This document shows, one piece after another, positions 32,088-42,095 of a DNA stretch of 64,000 bases. Numbering within the stretch: the stretch's first letter is position 1; each line of letters opens with the position of its first letter. The stretch spans positions 1,638,001-1,702,000 of the forward strand of contig NZ_CP094226.1 of the NCBI RefSeq assembly GCF_022749195.1, written 5' to 3'. Under the pieces are notes generated by a model. It did no database searches, was not told the origin of the DNA, and was given only the letters and a program-made list of their open reading frames with translations. Source of the stretch: Streptococcus oralis (GTDB lineage Bacteria; Bacillota; Bacilli; Lactobacillales; Streptococcaceae). Position numbers and translations under genes: made by a program.

Positions 32088-34589
32088 TTATTTAACGACG
32101 ATATTAACGAGTTTATTCGGAACTGCAATCACCTTCACGATTTCCTTACCGTCAATTTCTGCTTTAACTTTTTCATCCGCTAGAGCGATTTCTTGCAATT
32201 CTTCGCGTGACAGGTCTTTAGCGACCATGAGTTTGGCACGAACTTTACCTTTGATTTGGACGACGATTTCGATTTCGTCTTCAACCAATTTGCTTTCGTC
32301 CCATTTCGGCCAAGCTACGTAAGAGATAGAATCGTCTGTTGCTGCGACTGTTTGCCAGAGTTCTTCTGCCAAGTGAGGCGCAAATGGAGCGATCATTTGG
32401 ATAAAACCTTTAGCGTAGTCTACATAAAGTTTATCTTCCTTGTTCGCCGCATTGACAAAGACCATGAGTTGAGCAATGGCTGTGTTGAATTTCATAGACT
32501 CAATTTGCTCAGTGACAGATTTGACTGTTTCGTTGTAAACCTTGTCAAGAGCGCCATTGTTTTCCGCAACGATTTCTTTACTTGTAATCAAACGGTACAC
32601 ACGGTCTAGGAATTTACGGCTTCCTTCCAAGCCTTCCTCAGACCAAGCGATGGAAGCATCGAGTGGTCCCATGAACATTTCATAGACACGAAGGGTATCC
32701 GCACCGTATTGTTCCACCACATCATCTGGGTTGACAACGTTCTTGAGGGATTTAGACATCTTGGCTGGTGCTTGCTCCAACTCTTCTCCTGTTTCCACAT
32801 GGAAGAAGGATCCGTCGCGTTTTTCAACCTTGTCAGTTGCCACAAGAGCCCCACGGTGGTCACGGTAACTCGTTCCCAAAATCATCCCTTGGTTAAAGAG
32901 TTTTTGGAATGGTTCTTTAGTTGGAACAACACCGATATCATAGAGGAATTTGTGCCAGAAACGAGCGTAAAGCAAGTGGAGTACAGCGTGTTCTGCCCCA
33001 CCTACGTAGATATCGACTGGCAACCATTGTTTGAGGAGATCCTCGTCAGCTAATTTTTCTGTGTTGTGTGGGTCGATATAGCGGAGGTAGTACCAGCTTG
33101 AACCAGCCCATTGTGGCATAGTGTTTGTTTCACGACGACCTTTGACACCATCTTCACGAGTCACTTCAAGCCAGTCGGTCAAGTTAGCCAATGGGCTTTC
33201 CCCAGTACCTGAAGGGCGGATATCCTTGGTTACTGGCAAGATAAGTGGCAATTCACTTTCTGGAACAGCTGTTGAAGTTCCATTTTCCCAATGAATGATT
33301 GGGATTGGCTCACCCCAGTAACGTTGACGACTAAAGAGCCAGTCGCGGAGACGGTAGGTAACCTTCTCTTGACCACAACCTTTTTCTTCCAACCAAGCTA
33401 CAATTTTAGCAATCGCTTCTTCTTTGTTAAGGCCATCTAGAAAGTTTGAATTGACATGAAGACCATCTTCAGTATAGGCAGCTTCTTCTACATTTCCACC
33501 TTCAAGCACTTCTACGATTGGAAGGTCAAACTGTTTAGCAAATTCCCAGTCACGTTGGTCATGGGCAGGCACAGCCATGACAGCACCTGTTCCATAACTA
33601 ACAAGAACATAGTCGGCAATCCAGATCGGAATTTCTTTGCCATTTACAGGGTTGATAGCATAAGCACCAGTCCAAACCCCTGTTTTTTCCTTGGCAAGGT
33701 CTGTACGAGCCAAGTCTGACTTGAGGCTAGCTTGGTGTTTGTAGTCAGCAACAGCCTCTGCTTGTCCTGGACTTGTGATGGCATCTACTAGCTCATGCTC
33801 AGGCGCCAATACAGTGAAGGTCGCACCGAAAAGGGTATCCGGACGAGTGGTAAAGACAGTGAATTCCTTATCTGTTCCTTTTACTTTAAAGGTTACATTG
33901 GCACCAGTTGATTTCCCAATCCAGTTGCGTTGCATATCCTTGATAGACTCTGGCCAATCCAACTCATCCAAGTCATTAAGCAAGCGCTCTGCATAGGCCG
34001 TGATTTTAAGCATCCATTGGCGCATTGGTTTACGGACAACTGGATAGCCTCCACGTTCAGAAGTTCCGTCAGGAAGGACTTCTTCGTTAGCGATGGCTGT
34101 TCCCAACTCTTCAACCCAGTTTACTGGCACTTCCGCTTCATAGGCCAAGCCTTTTTCGTAAAGCTTAGTGAAAATCCATTGTGTCCACTTGTAGTAATTT
34201 GGATCTGTTGTGTTAACTTCACGATCCCAGTCGTAAGAGAATCCAAGCGCATTGATTTGGCGTTTGAAGTTAGCAATGTTTTCCGCTGTAAATTCTGCTG
34301 GGTCATTCCCCGTATCCATAGCGTATTGCTCTGCAGGCAAACCAAAGGCATCCCATCCCATTGGGTGAAGGACATTGTAGCCTTGCGCACGTTTGTAACG
34401 GCTGAGAATGTCCGTTGCTGTGTAACCTTCTGGGTGTCCTACGTGCAATCCGGCTCCTGAAGGATATGGGAACATGTCGAGAGCATAAAACTTCGGTTTT
34501 GACGCATCTGTTCCTGTCTTAAATGTATGATGTTTCGCCCAGTAGCCCTGCCACTTAGGCTCAATTTCTTTATGATTGTAAAAACTCAT
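32088..34589 (-). CDS. leuS: Leucyl-tRNA synthetase
   Basis: Charges tRNA-Leu. 833 residues, class I. The HIGH motif is HVGH (in [16 protein letters not shown]), KMSKS is [10 protein letters not shown], and the CP1 editing domain carries the TTRPDT threonine-rich loop. There is no T-box in the short leader, so it is driven by a simple extended -10 promoter. The 3' end has a displaced partial copy downstream. Confidence 0.98.
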   Translation of the reverse strand: MSFYNHKEIEPKWQGYWAKHHTFKTGTDASKPKFYALDMFPYPSGAGLHVGHPEGYTATDILSRYKRAQGYNVLHPMGWDAFGLPAEQYAMDTGNDPAEFTAENIANFKRQINALGFSYDWDREVNTTDPNYYKWTQWIFTKLYEKGLAYEAEVPVNWVEELGTAIANEEVLPDGTSERGGYPVVRKPMRQWMLKITAYAERLLNDLDELDWPESIKDMQRNWIGKSTGANVTFKVKGTDKEFTVFTTRPDTLFGATFTVLAPEHELVDAITSPGQAEAVADYKHQASLKSDLARTDLAKEKTGVWTGAYAINPVNGKEIPIWIADYVLVSYGTGAVMAVPAHDQRDWEFAKQFDLPIVEVLEGGNVEEAAYTEDGLHVNSNFLDGLNKEEAIAKIVAWLEEKGCGQEKVTYRLRDWLFSRQRYWGEPIPIIHWENGTSTAVPESELPLILPVTKDIRPSGTGESPLANLTDWLEVTREDGVKGRRETNTMPQWAGSSWYYLRYIDPHNTEKLADEDLLKQWLPVDIYVGGAEHAVLHLLYARFWHKFLYDIGVVPTKEPFQKLFNQGMILGTSYRDHRGALVATDKVEKRDGSFFHVETGEELEQAPAKMSKSLKNVVNPDDVVEQYGADTLRVYEMFMGPLDASIAWSEEGLEGSRKFLDRVYRLITSKEIVAENNGALDKVYNETVKSVTEQIESMKFNTAIAQLMVFVNAANKEDKLYVDYAKGFIQMIAPFAPHLAEELWQTVAATDDSISYVAWPKWDESKLVEDEIEIVVQIKGKVRAKLMVAKDLSREELQEIALADEKVKAEIDGKEIVKVIAVPNKLVNIVVK

Positions 34590-34617
34590 GGTCTCTCTCC
34601 AATTTTGTGATGTTACT

Positions 34618-34626
34618 ATTATACCA
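34618..34626 (-). promoter_or_regulatory. leuS promoter (extended -10)
   Basis: TGGTATAAT with the -10 TATAAT at 34618-34623, no clear -35 box. Confidence 0.65.
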
Positions 34627-34675
34627 TTTTTGAGGGAATTTGGCCTCGTTCTATTCTACACTTTTCTATTTTACC

Positions 34676-34704
34676 TTGCTCTAGAATTTTTAAACTGCTA
34701 TACT
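34676..34704 (+). promoter_or_regulatory. Promoter of the two-component system
   Basis: -35 TTGCTC (34676-34681), 17-base spacer, -10 TATACT (34699-34704), followed by a strong ribosome site AAAGGAGGT. Confidence 0.8.
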
Positions 34705-34737
34705 TATAACAGAAACCCCTTCCAAAGGAGGTAACGG

Positions 34738-36387
34738 ATGTCTCATTCCTTTAAAAGATCTCTTCAAAAAGAAATTCTCCATAGAAGTTCTATAGCAGCT
34801 TTTATATCCTCTCTTTTATTACTAATTTTTCTTTTTGGGTTTTCCTATTTTTTACAAAAACAACAACTAGCTAAAGATACTCAACAAATTGCTCAACATG
34901 TTCATGACATGAAACAAGCGAATTATGAATTGTTGGAAACTATGAATAAAAAGATGGTTCCAGAATTTATAGAAGGTAAACACACTGACAGAGAATTGTT
35001 TAGTCTATTTTATGAAACTAAAGCTCAACTAAAACTCAGTTCTGATTTTGTCATTCTCGATGATACTGGCGAACTTTTATTTAGCACTAATCGCAATCAT
35101 AAAGAAACTCTTTTAGCTCCCTATTATTTAAAATTATTAATTCAAAATACTACCCAAGGGTCCATTTCAGAGAAAGTTGCTCTATCTATGGATAAGCAGC
35201 ATTATGCTGTCTTTATTATGCCCATAATTCAAAATCAACGAGCAATAGCTTACAGTATTTCTTTTGTTAATGAGAATGACTTCGTATCAAGTATCCCTTT
35301 AATTAATTCAAAATACGTCATCACAGATACCTTTGGTAATATATACTCTAGTAATACTAATCAATTTACACAATCAACTCTGGAAAAATTTGATGAGAAA
35401 TCGCTCCGTTCAAAAACACATTGGTTCATTGAAAATCCACTATTGATCAAAAAATATAAAGTTGATTCAATTTTTTCAATTTACACTTTCCAATCATTCT
35501 TTCCTATTCCTAGTTTACTTAGCCTTGCTTCCATACTAACACTTTGTATCTTTCTATTATATTTTTGGCAGGCTAGGAGAATCGCCCATAAAATCGCAAC
35601 TCATAATGCTGATCCTATTGAAAGTTTAGTCTTTCAATTACATGCGATTCCTAAGAAAAAAGAAAAGAAACTCAGGCTCCATACGGGGGATGAATTTGAA
35701 CTGATAGCTGAGAAAATTAACAATATGCTACAGGAGTTAGATGAGCTTCATCAAAAGATGTTGACCATTGAAAAGGAAAAATGGGTTTTTGAAAGAAAAA
35801 TGCTAGAAGCTCAGTTTAATCCTCACTTCCTATACAATACCTTGGAAACCATTAAAATCACGAGTATGATTGATGCTAGTATTACTCAAGACCTTATTCA
35901 AAATCTCACACGTATCCTGCGATATAGTGTAACTGAATTAGAGAAAGAAACGACTCTTGGGAAGGACTTAGAAATTATCGAAGCTTATCTAAAAATTCAC
36001 CAAATTCGCTTTGAACAATTTTCTTACCAAATTGACTGTTCTAAAAATCTGTATTTCCAAGCCATTCCAAAACTTTTCCTATTACCTCTTGTAGAAAATG
36101 CTCTAAAATACGGAAGGCAGTATCGTATAGATCTTTCCATCTCTATCAAAATCACTCAAAATCAGGAAGAGCTAACCTTTATCATTATGGATAATGCCGG
36201 TGGTTTAACTAAACAAGAACGCCTACATATCCTAGAATCCCTGAACAGTCCACATACTCAACACGGTATTGTCAATAGTTACAAACGATTGAATAACTTC
36301 TTTGATAATGTCGAATTGGATTTAGGAGTAAACCCTAAAGGTGAAACATTTGTTAAATTTGTCACGAAAGGAAGAACACATGTTTAA
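34738..36387 (+). CDS. YesM-type sensor histidine kinase
   Basis: 549 residues. Transmembrane helices at about 19-40 and 258-280 enclose an extracellular sensor domain, followed by a linker (HAMP-like) and the HisKA_7TM/YesM core: phospho-acceptor His363 in AQFNPHFLYNTLE and ATP-binding N/G boxes LVENALKYG and DNAGGLT. This family (YesM, HptS) commonly senses sugars or sugar phosphates, often with a binding protein. Its stop overlaps the start of the regulator gene by eight bases. Confidence 0.92.
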   Translation: MSHSFKRSLQKEILHRSSIAAFISSLLLLIFLFGFSYFLQKQQLAKDTQQIAQHVHDMKQANYELLETMNKKMVPEFIEGKHTDRELFSLFYETKAQLKLSSDFVILDDTGELLFSTNRNHKETLLAPYYLKLLIQNTTQGSISEKVALSMDKQHYAVFIMPIIQNQRAIAYSISFVNENDFVSSIPLINSKYVITDTFGNIYSSNTNQFTQSTLEKFDEKSLRSKTHWFIENPLLIKKYKVDSIFSIYTFQSFFPIPSLLSLASILTLCIFLLYFWQARRIAHKIATHNADPIESLVFQLHAIPKKKEKKLRLHTGDEFELIAEKINNMLQELDELHQKMLTIEKEKWVFERKMLEAQFNPHFLYNTLETIKITSMIDASITQDLIQNLTRILRYSVTELEKETTLGKDLEIIEAYLKIHQIRFEQFSYQIDCSKNLYFQAIPKLFLLPLVENALKYGRQYRIDLSISIKITQNQEELTFIIMDNAGGLTKQERLHILESLNSPHTQHGIVNSYKRLNNFFDNVELDLGVNPKGETFVKFVTKGRTHV

Positions 36388-37150
36388 GCTAATCATTGTC
36401 GAAGACGAGCACTTAATTCGAAAATGGCTTGAGATTGCTGTAGACTACTCTACCTTAGGTATTCAAGTCGTAGGAACCGCTAGTCATGGACAAGAAGGAA
36501 TGGAACTAATTCAAAAACTAAAACCACATATTGTACTGACAGATATCACTATGCCTATCATGGATGCCTTCATGATGTTTGAAGCCACACAGTCTATTTC
36601 CTATGAAAAAGTAATCCTATCTGGCTATGATGATTTCCAAAATGCAAAAAAAGCTATGCAATTTGGAGCTGTAGATTTTCTATCAAAACCCATAAATATT
36701 ATAGAATTAACAGAATGTCTAGAGAAAATAATTCTTCGTCTTCAAATGGATCAACATCAAAACAAGCCATTTTTACAAGATTATCAGATTTTTGTCGCCT
36801 CTCTTCAAAAAATCAATCCTCAAAACCAACTGATTCAACAAATTCTCGAATTTATACACCAACACTACTCCGAACACTTTACTATTTCTACCATTGCAGA
36901 AAATTTAGGCTATAGCGAAAGTTATCTATATAAAGTTATCAAAGAAAATTTTCCAATTACCTTGAATGAATATATCCTACAGTATAGATTAAAACAAGCG
37001 GTTGAAAAAATAATTCAACATCCTGACTATCCACTTAGCCAAATTGCTGAACAAGTGGGGTTCTCAGACTATAAGTATTTCGGGAAAGTTTTTAAGAAAT
37101 ACTTTCATATCTCTCCAAAAGAGTTAAAAAACATTGGAAGAATAGTATAG
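36380..37150 (+). CDS. AraC-type response regulator (YesN family)
   Basis: 256 residues. N-terminal receiver with phospho-acceptor Asp55 (VLTDITMP) and acidic pair EDE; C-terminal AraC/XylS double helix-turn-helix (ENLGYSESYLYKVIKE; AEQVGFSDYKYFGKVFKKYF). The ATG at 36380 gives the family N-terminus MFKLIIVEDE and couples translation to the kinase. The likely target is the ABC importer operon that starts about 100 bases downstream. Confidence 0.92.
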   Translation: MFKLIIVEDEHLIRKWLEIAVDYSTLGIQVVGTASHGQEGMELIQKLKPHIVLTDITMPIMDAFMMFEATQSISYEKVILSGYDDFQNAKKAMQFGAVDFLSKPINIIELTECLEKIILRLQMDQHQNKPFLQDYQIFVASLQKINPQNQLIQQILEFIHQHYSEHFTISTIAENLGYSESYLYKVIKENFPITLNEYILQYRLKQAVEKIIQHPDYPLSQIAEQVGFSDYKYFGKVFKKYFHISPKELKNIGRIV

Positions 37151-37207
37151 AAATTATTCTTCTTTTTTGTAGAGAATTTTCCACTATTAGGATAGAATTT
37201 TGAGTTT

Positions 37208-37233
37208 TAAAAACGCTTACATTCTTTTACAAT
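37208..37233 (+). promoter_or_regulatory. cre site and -10 upstream of the ABC importer operon
   Basis: TAAAAACGCTTACA (37208-37221) matches the CcpA site consensus at 13 of 14 positions. A -10 TACAAT follows at 37228-37233; the -35 is weak, as expected for an activated promoter. Confidence 0.7.
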
Positions 37234-37264
37234 AGATATAACAAAAACTTTGGAGGTATCCATC

Positions 37265-38311
37265 ATGAAAAAGAAATGGATGTATTTTGCTGCTTGTGGA
37301 CTTGCTATTCTAGGGCTGACTGCCTGCTCTTCTGACGACACTTCAGGAGATAAGGCAACCGAAAATGGTGGAAGCGACACTCTTGTAGTCTATTCACCAA
37401 ACTCAGAAGGTTTAATTGGTGCAACAATTCCTGCTTTTGAAGAAAAATATGGTATTAAAGTTGAACTCATTCAAGCAGGAACTGGTGAGCTCTTTAAAAA
37501 GCTAGAGTCTGAAAAAGAAGCACCTGTAGCAGATGTCATATTTGGTGGTTCCTATACTCAATATGCCACTCACGGAGAACTCTTTGAAAATTACGTTTCT
37601 CCAGAAAACGAAAATGTAATCAAAGAATATCAAAATACAACCGGTTACTCAACTCCTTACACATTAGACGGTAGTGTATTGATTGTAAATCCTGACTTGA
37701 CTAAGGGTATGAATATTGAAGGATATAGCGATCTTATCAAACCTGAGCTCAAAGGAAAAATTGCAACAGCTGACCCTGCTAACTCTTCTAGTGCTTTTGC
37801 TCAACTAACAAACATGTTACAAGCTGAGGGGGGCTATACAGATGACAAGGCTTGGACTTATGTAAAAGATCTCTTCACATTAATTAATGGTAAAATCGGT
37901 TCAAGTTCATCTGGTGTTTATAAAGCAGTGGCAGATGGAGAAATGGCTGTTGGTCTTTCATATGAAGATCCTGCAGTTAAACTTCTAAACGATGGTGCCA
38001 ACATTAAAGTTGTTTATCCAAAAGAAGGAACTGTCTTCTTACCAGCAAGTGCTGCCATTATTAAAAACGCGAAAAATAAAGAAAACGCTAAGAAATTTAT
38101 CGATTTTATCATTTCTCAAGAAGTTCAAGATACCCTTGGTACAACAACTACTAACCGTCCAGTTCGTAAAAATGCTAAAACTAGCGAAAACATGAAACCA
38201 ATTGAACAAATTAAAACACTAACTGAAGATTATGACTATGTCATCAAAAACAAATCAGAAATTGTTAAGAAATACAACGAAATCTTTACAGATATCCAAT
38301 CTAAACAGTAA
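37265..38311 (+). CDS. ABC importer substrate-binding lipoprotein (FbpA/AfuA/HptA-like)
   Basis: 348 residues. Lipobox LTAC with Cys21 and a Ser/Asp-rich linker. The fold is the family 1/ thiamine-iron type (VVYSPNSEGLIGATIPAFEEKYGI; ADVIFGGSYTQYA). Homologues are usually labelled iron(III)-binding, but the adjacent YesM/YesN system and cre site fit the hexose-phosphate branch (AfuA, HptA). The ATG at 37265 follows GGAGGT. Substrate unproven. Confidence 0.85.
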   Translation: MKKKWMYFAACGLAILGLTACSSDDTSGDKATENGGSDTLVVYSPNSEGLIGATIPAFEEKYGIKVELIQAGTGELFKKLESEKEAPVADVIFGGSYTQYATHGELFENYVSPENENVIKEYQNTTGYSTPYTLDGSVLIVNPDLTKGMNIEGYSDLIKPELKGKIATADPANSSSAFAQLTNMLQAEGGYTDDKAWTYVKDLFTLINGKIGSSSSGVYKAVADGEMAVGLSYEDPAVKLLNDGANIKVVYPKEGTVFLPASAAIIKNAKNKENAKKFIDFIISQEVQDTLGTTTTNRPVRKNAKTSENMKPIEQIKTLTEDYDYVIKNKSEIVKKYNEIFTDIQSKQ

Positions 38312-38323
38312 TAGGGGTTGACT

Positions 38324-39415
38324 ATGAGCGAGATTAAAATTATTAATGCTAAGAAAATTTACAATGATGTGCCCGTTATCGAAAATTTAAATGTTACAAT
38401 TCCTAAGGGGAGCCTTTTCACTCTCCTTGGGCCTTCAGGATGTGGGAAAACAACTTTGCTTCGTATGATTGCTGGGTTCAACAGCATCGAAGGAGGAGAA
38501 TTCTACTTCGATGATACCAAAATTAATAACATGGAACCTAGCAAGCGTAACATCGGAATGGTATTCCAAAACTATGCGATTTTCCCACATTTGACAGTGC
38601 GTGATAACGTAGCGTTTGGACTCAAGCAGAAAAAAGTTCCAAAAGAGGAGCTCATAAAACAAACTAACAAATACCTTGAGTTAATGCAGATCTCCCAATA
38701 CGCTGATCGTAGACCAGATAAACTTAGTGGTGGTCAGCAACAACGGGTTGCCTTAGCACGTGCCTTAGCTGTTAATCCTAACGTTCTCCTCATGGATGAA
38801 CCCCTCAGTAACCTAGATGCAAAACTTCGCTTAGATATGCGTCAAGCTATTCGAGAAATCCAACACGAAGTTGGTATTACAACTGTCTACGTAACTCATG
38901 ACCAAGAAGAAGCCATGGCTATTTCTGACCAAATTGCCGTTATGAAAGATGGTGTTATTCAACAAATTGGTCGTCCAAAAGAACTTTACCACAAACCAGC
39001 GAATGAATTTGTCGCCACCTTTATTGGTAGAACAAACATAATTCCTGCTCGTTTAGAAAAACAAGCTGATGGATCTTACATAGTCTTTGAAGATGGTTAT
39101 TCTCTTCGTATGCCAGCTCTTGACCAAGTCAAGGAACAAAACATCCGTGTCAGCATTCGCCCTGAAGAATTCATCCGTGATGAAAATGGTCCAATCAATG
39201 GAACAATCACCGACAGTGTTTACCTTGGGCTTAACACTGAATACTTCATTGAAACTGGATTTGCTCCAAAACTTCAAGTAAGTGAAGAATCAACATTCGA
39301 AGAGGATTTAGAAAAAGGAGATTATGTTCGTTTGAGAATCAATGCTCAAAAACTCAATGTCTTCTCTGAAGACGGTTCGCGTAATCTCATAAAAGGAGTC
39401 AGCCATGGAGCGTAA
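38324..39415 (+). CDS. ABC importer ATP-binding protein (FbpC/AfuC-like)
   Basis: 363 residues. Walker A GPSGCGKTT, signature LSGGQQQR, Walker B LLMDEP, H-loop THDQEEA, and a C-terminal TOBE-like regulatory domain of about 120 residues. It starts 12 bases after the binding-protein gene and overlaps the permease gene by 11 bases. Family members are annotated as ferric, spermidine or sugar-phosphate importers. Confidence 0.9.
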   Translation: MSEIKIINAKKIYNDVPVIENLNVTIPKGSLFTLLGPSGCGKTTLLRMIAGFNSIEGGEFYFDDTKINNMEPSKRNIGMVFQNYAIFPHLTVRDNVAFGLKQKKVPKEELIKQTNKYLELMQISQYADRRPDKLSGGQQQRVALARALAVNPNVLLMDEPLSNLDAKLRLDMRQAIREIQHEVGITTVYVTHDQEEAMAISDQIAVMKDGVIQQIGRPKELYHKPANEFVATFIGRTNIIPARLEKQADGSYIVFEDGYSLRMPALDQVKEQNIRVSIRPEEFIRDENGPINGTITDSVYLGLNTEYFIETGFAPKLQVSEESTFEEDLEKGDYVRLRINAQKLNVFSEDGSRNLIKGVSHGA

Positions 39416-41063
39416 AAAACTAAACATCTGGACTGCATCTTCCTTCTTCATCTTCCTTACCTACTTGGTTTTCTTGGTCTACCCAATTGTGACTGTATTA
39501 AAGCAAGCACTGGTACACGAAGGTAGCTTCTCTTTAGAAAATTTTGTTACATTCTTTAGTAAATCTTATTATTCTGAGACACTCATTAATAGTTTTAAAG
39601 TTTCTGTAACTGCAACAATTACTTCTGTCGTTGTTGGTACCTTGCTAGCTTATCTATTTTCAATGTATGACTTCAAGGGAAAGAAATTTTTGCAAATCTT
39701 GATTATCATCGCATCCATGTCAGCTCCCTTTGTGGGTGCCTATTCTTGGATTCTACTTCTTGGTAGAAACGGAGTTATTACAAAATTTCTAACCAACACA
39801 CTCCATTTGCCTGCTTTTGATATCTATGGTTTTAAAGGTATTGTACTTGTCTTTACACTCCAACTTTTCCCACTCGTTTTCCTTTACGTAGCTGGAACCA
39901 TGAAGAGTATTGACAACTCCCTCTTGGAAGCTGCTGAAAGCATGGGATCTTTCGGCTTTAAACGAATTGTAACAGTCGTTTTACCTCTTCTAGTCCCAAC
40001 TTTACTAGCAGCAGCGCTCCTAGTGTTTATGAGAGCTTTCTCAGACTTCGGTACTCCGATGCTGATTGGTGAGGGATATCGTACTTTCCCAGTATTAATC
40101 TATACTCAGTTTATCAGTGAAGTTGGAGGCAACTCGGCTTTCGCATCTGCCTTAGCAATCATGGCCATTACAATCGCCCTTGCTATCTTCCTCGTCCAAA
40201 AGTATATTTCAAATCGTTTCAGCTTCAGTATGAACTCGCTTCATCCAATCGAACCTAAGAAAACGACAAAAGGAAAGATGGCTGCTATTTATGTAACTGT
40301 TTATGGTATTATTTTATTCTCTGTCTTACCTCAAGTTTACTTGATTTATACATCCTTCCTTAAAACATCAGGTATGGTATTTGTTAATGGATACTCATTA
40401 AATAGCTATAAAACAGCCTTCAACCGTATGGGGTCTGCTATTTTCAATACCATTCGCATCCCTCTACTTGCCTTGATTCTCGTTGTTTTATTTGCAACCT
40501 TCATCTCATACCTTGCTGTTCGTAAACGTAACCTATTTACGAATTTAATCGATAGTCTTAGTATGGTACCTTATATCGTACCAGGAACTGTTCTCGGTAT
40601 TGCATTTATCTCTTCATTCAATACAGGAATCTTCGGAAGTGGCTTCCTTATGATTACAGGAACAGCCTTTATCCTAATCATGTCCTTATCTGTTAGAAGA
40701 CTCCCATATACTATTCGATCTTCAGTAGCTAGCTTGCAACAGATTTCTCCGAGCATTGAAGAAGCTGCAGAAAGTTTAGGAAGTAGTCGTCTTAATACCT
40801 TTACTAAAATCACCACCCCAATGATGCTTTCAGGTATCATCTCAGGTGCAATCCTATCATGGGTAACAATGATTTCAGAACTTTCTACTTCAATTCTCTT
40901 ATACAATGTTAAGACTAGAACAATGACTGTAGCTATCTACACTGAAGTACTTCGTGGAAATTATGGTGTGGCAGCTGCTTTGTCAACTATCCTCACTGTC
41001 TTGACAGTTACTTCATTATTACTATTTATGAAAATTTCTAAAAACAATAGCATTACCCTCTAG
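39405..41063 (+). CDS. ABC importer permease, fused two-domain (FbpB/AfuB-like)
   Basis: 552 residues, about twelve transmembrane helices. Two copies of the permease domain are fused, each with its own EAA loop (EAAESMGSFGFKRIVTVVLP and EAAESLGSSRLNTFTKITTP). One such protein replaces the usual pair of permeases. It is the last gene of the operon and is followed by a terminator. Confidence 0.9.
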   Translation: MERKKLNIWTASSFFIFLTYLVFLVYPIVTVLKQALVHEGSFSLENFVTFFSKSYYSETLINSFKVSVTATITSVVVGTLLAYLFSMYDFKGKKFLQILIIIASMSAPFVGAYSWILLLGRNGVITKFLTNTLHLPAFDIYGFKGIVLVFTLQLFPLVFLYVAGTMKSIDNSLLEAAESMGSFGFKRIVTVVLPLLVPTLLAAALLVFMRAFSDFGTPMLIGEGYRTFPVLIYTQFISEVGGNSAFASALAIMAITIALAIFLVQKYISNRFSFSMNSLHPIEPKKTTKGKMAAIYVTVYGIILFSVLPQVYLIYTSFLKTSGMVFVNGYSLNSYKTAFNRMGSAIFNTIRIPLLALILVVLFATFISYLAVRKRNLFTNLIDSLSMVPYIVPGTVLGIAFISSFNTGIFGSGFLMITGTAFILIMSLSVRRLPYTIRSSVASLQQISPSIEEAAESLGSSRLNTFTKITTPMMLSGIISGAILSWVTMISELSTSILLYNVKTRTMTVAIYTEVLRGNYGVAAALSTILTVLTVTSLLLFMKISKNNSITL

Positions 41064-41075
41064 TTTTCCCCTATC

Positions 41076-41113
41076 AAAAACAGCCAAAAGGATATCCCTC
41101 GGCTGTTTTTTTC
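41076..41113 (+). terminator. Terminator after the ABC importer operon
   Basis: Stem AAAAACAGCC / GGCTGTTTTT with a 15-base loop and a following T-run; usable in both directions. Confidence 0.85.
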
Positions 41114-41167
41114 TTATGTTTATATGGTTACCAAATCTCTAGTTTATGGCAAGCAGTTCTATTTTGA

Positions 41168-41860
41168 CTAAATAGAGGGCTCTTCCATCTTCTCACGTCC
41201 GAGCTCTCGATAGCTACGGTCACCAACAACTTCTACGCTAAACTGACCGTCCTCATATTCAAGAATCGTCACGCTACCATTATCCAGACCATGCGGATGC
41301 ATGCCATTGATCAGATAAACAATGGTACCAATCGTCATTCCATGGCTCACAACGAGGGCATTACCCCCACCTTGTTCTTCCATTTCTTTAGCAATCGCTT
41401 CAAAGCCTTCCTTGATTCGACCACTGAGTTTTTCCCAACCTTCAGCCCAGCCTGCAGTATCAACCTCTACCAAACCTTCTGCTAGTTCTGCATAGGACAA
41501 CTGATGAACATGGTCTACATTGAAAATTCTCGGAATCAATCCCATAAAGAGGTCCCCATCATAGGCCCCATCAAAACTACCAAAGCACCACTCTCTGATG
41601 CGCTTGTCCATGCGGTAAGGGATTTTCCCCTGTAGTCCAAGTTCTTCTAGGATAATTCCCATGGTTTGAATAGTGCGACCTGAATCACTGGAATAAGCGC
41701 GGTCAAACTGCAAGCCAGACTCTCTCAAGCCAATTCCCAGTTCATGGATTCCCAACTCACCTTCTGCAGTCAGAGGTGTATCACTCCATCCTTGAGCACG
41801 TCCAATGGTGTTAAACATCGTTTTCCCATGACGGACCAAATACAATCTTACTTTAGACAT
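41168..41860 (-). CDS. Histidine phosphatase superfamily protein (phosphoglycerate mutase-like)
   Basis: 230 residues. The RHG motif YLVRHGKTMFN carries the phosphorylated His; the second catalytic His is in VVSHGMTIG. It belongs to the cofactor-dependent mutase/phosphatase superfamily, often named GpmB, but these short proteins are usually phosphatases rather than glycolytic mutases. Substrate unknown. Confidence 0.88.
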   Translation of the reverse strand: MSKVRLYLVRHGKTMFNTIGRAQGWSDTPLTAEGELGIHELGIGLRESGLQFDRAYSSDSGRTIQTMGIILEELGLQGKIPYRMDKRIREWCFGSFDGAYDGDLFMGLIPRIFNVDHVHQLSYAELAEGLVEVDTAGWAEGWEKLSGRIKEGFEAIAKEMEEQGGGNALVVSHGMTIGTIVYLINGMHPHGLDNGSVTILEYEDGQFSVEVVGDRSYRELGREKMEEPSI

Positions 41861-41947
41861 TTTCTATCCTCCATTTTCTTCTATTATATCATGGATCAAA
41901 GAAATATTCGGCTTTCAAAAGCAAAGCCAACATTTGTAAATTATCCA

Positions 41948-42041
41948 AAAGAAAAGCTACCCTCATGGTAGCTTCCCTAGGAGATTATTATGAAAAAGTT
42001 TAGGATTTCTATTAAACAAAGTTAGGAGGTCTTCATTTAAT
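41948..42041 (-). ncRNA. CiaR-dependent small RNA (csRNA), copy D
   Basis: About 94 nt, leftward. -10 TATACT (42048-42053). The RNA forms a stem (ATTAAATGAAG with a partner near CTTTGTTTAAT) whose loop shows ACCTCCTAA, then TCATAATAATCTCCT (complementary to a ribosome site plus start codon), then an 8-bp terminator hairpin (AAGCTACC / GGTAGCTT) with a T-run. It shows the uninterrupted form of this gene family. Confidence 0.85.
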
Positions 42042-42063
42042 GATTATAGTATACACATCCATC

Positions 42064-42080
42064 CTTAAAAACAACTTAAA
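42064..42080 (-). promoter_or_regulatory. CiaR box of csRNA copy D
   Basis: Perfect leftward TTTAAG-N5-TTTAAG, 10 bases upstream of the -10 box. Confidence 0.85.
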
Positions 42081-42095
42081 TCATCTCACTTTTTC

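Noticed and set aside
34590..34737. T-box leader for leuS
   Set aside because: The start site implied by the extended -10 leaves only about 25 bases of leader; no specifier loop or T-box sequence is present.
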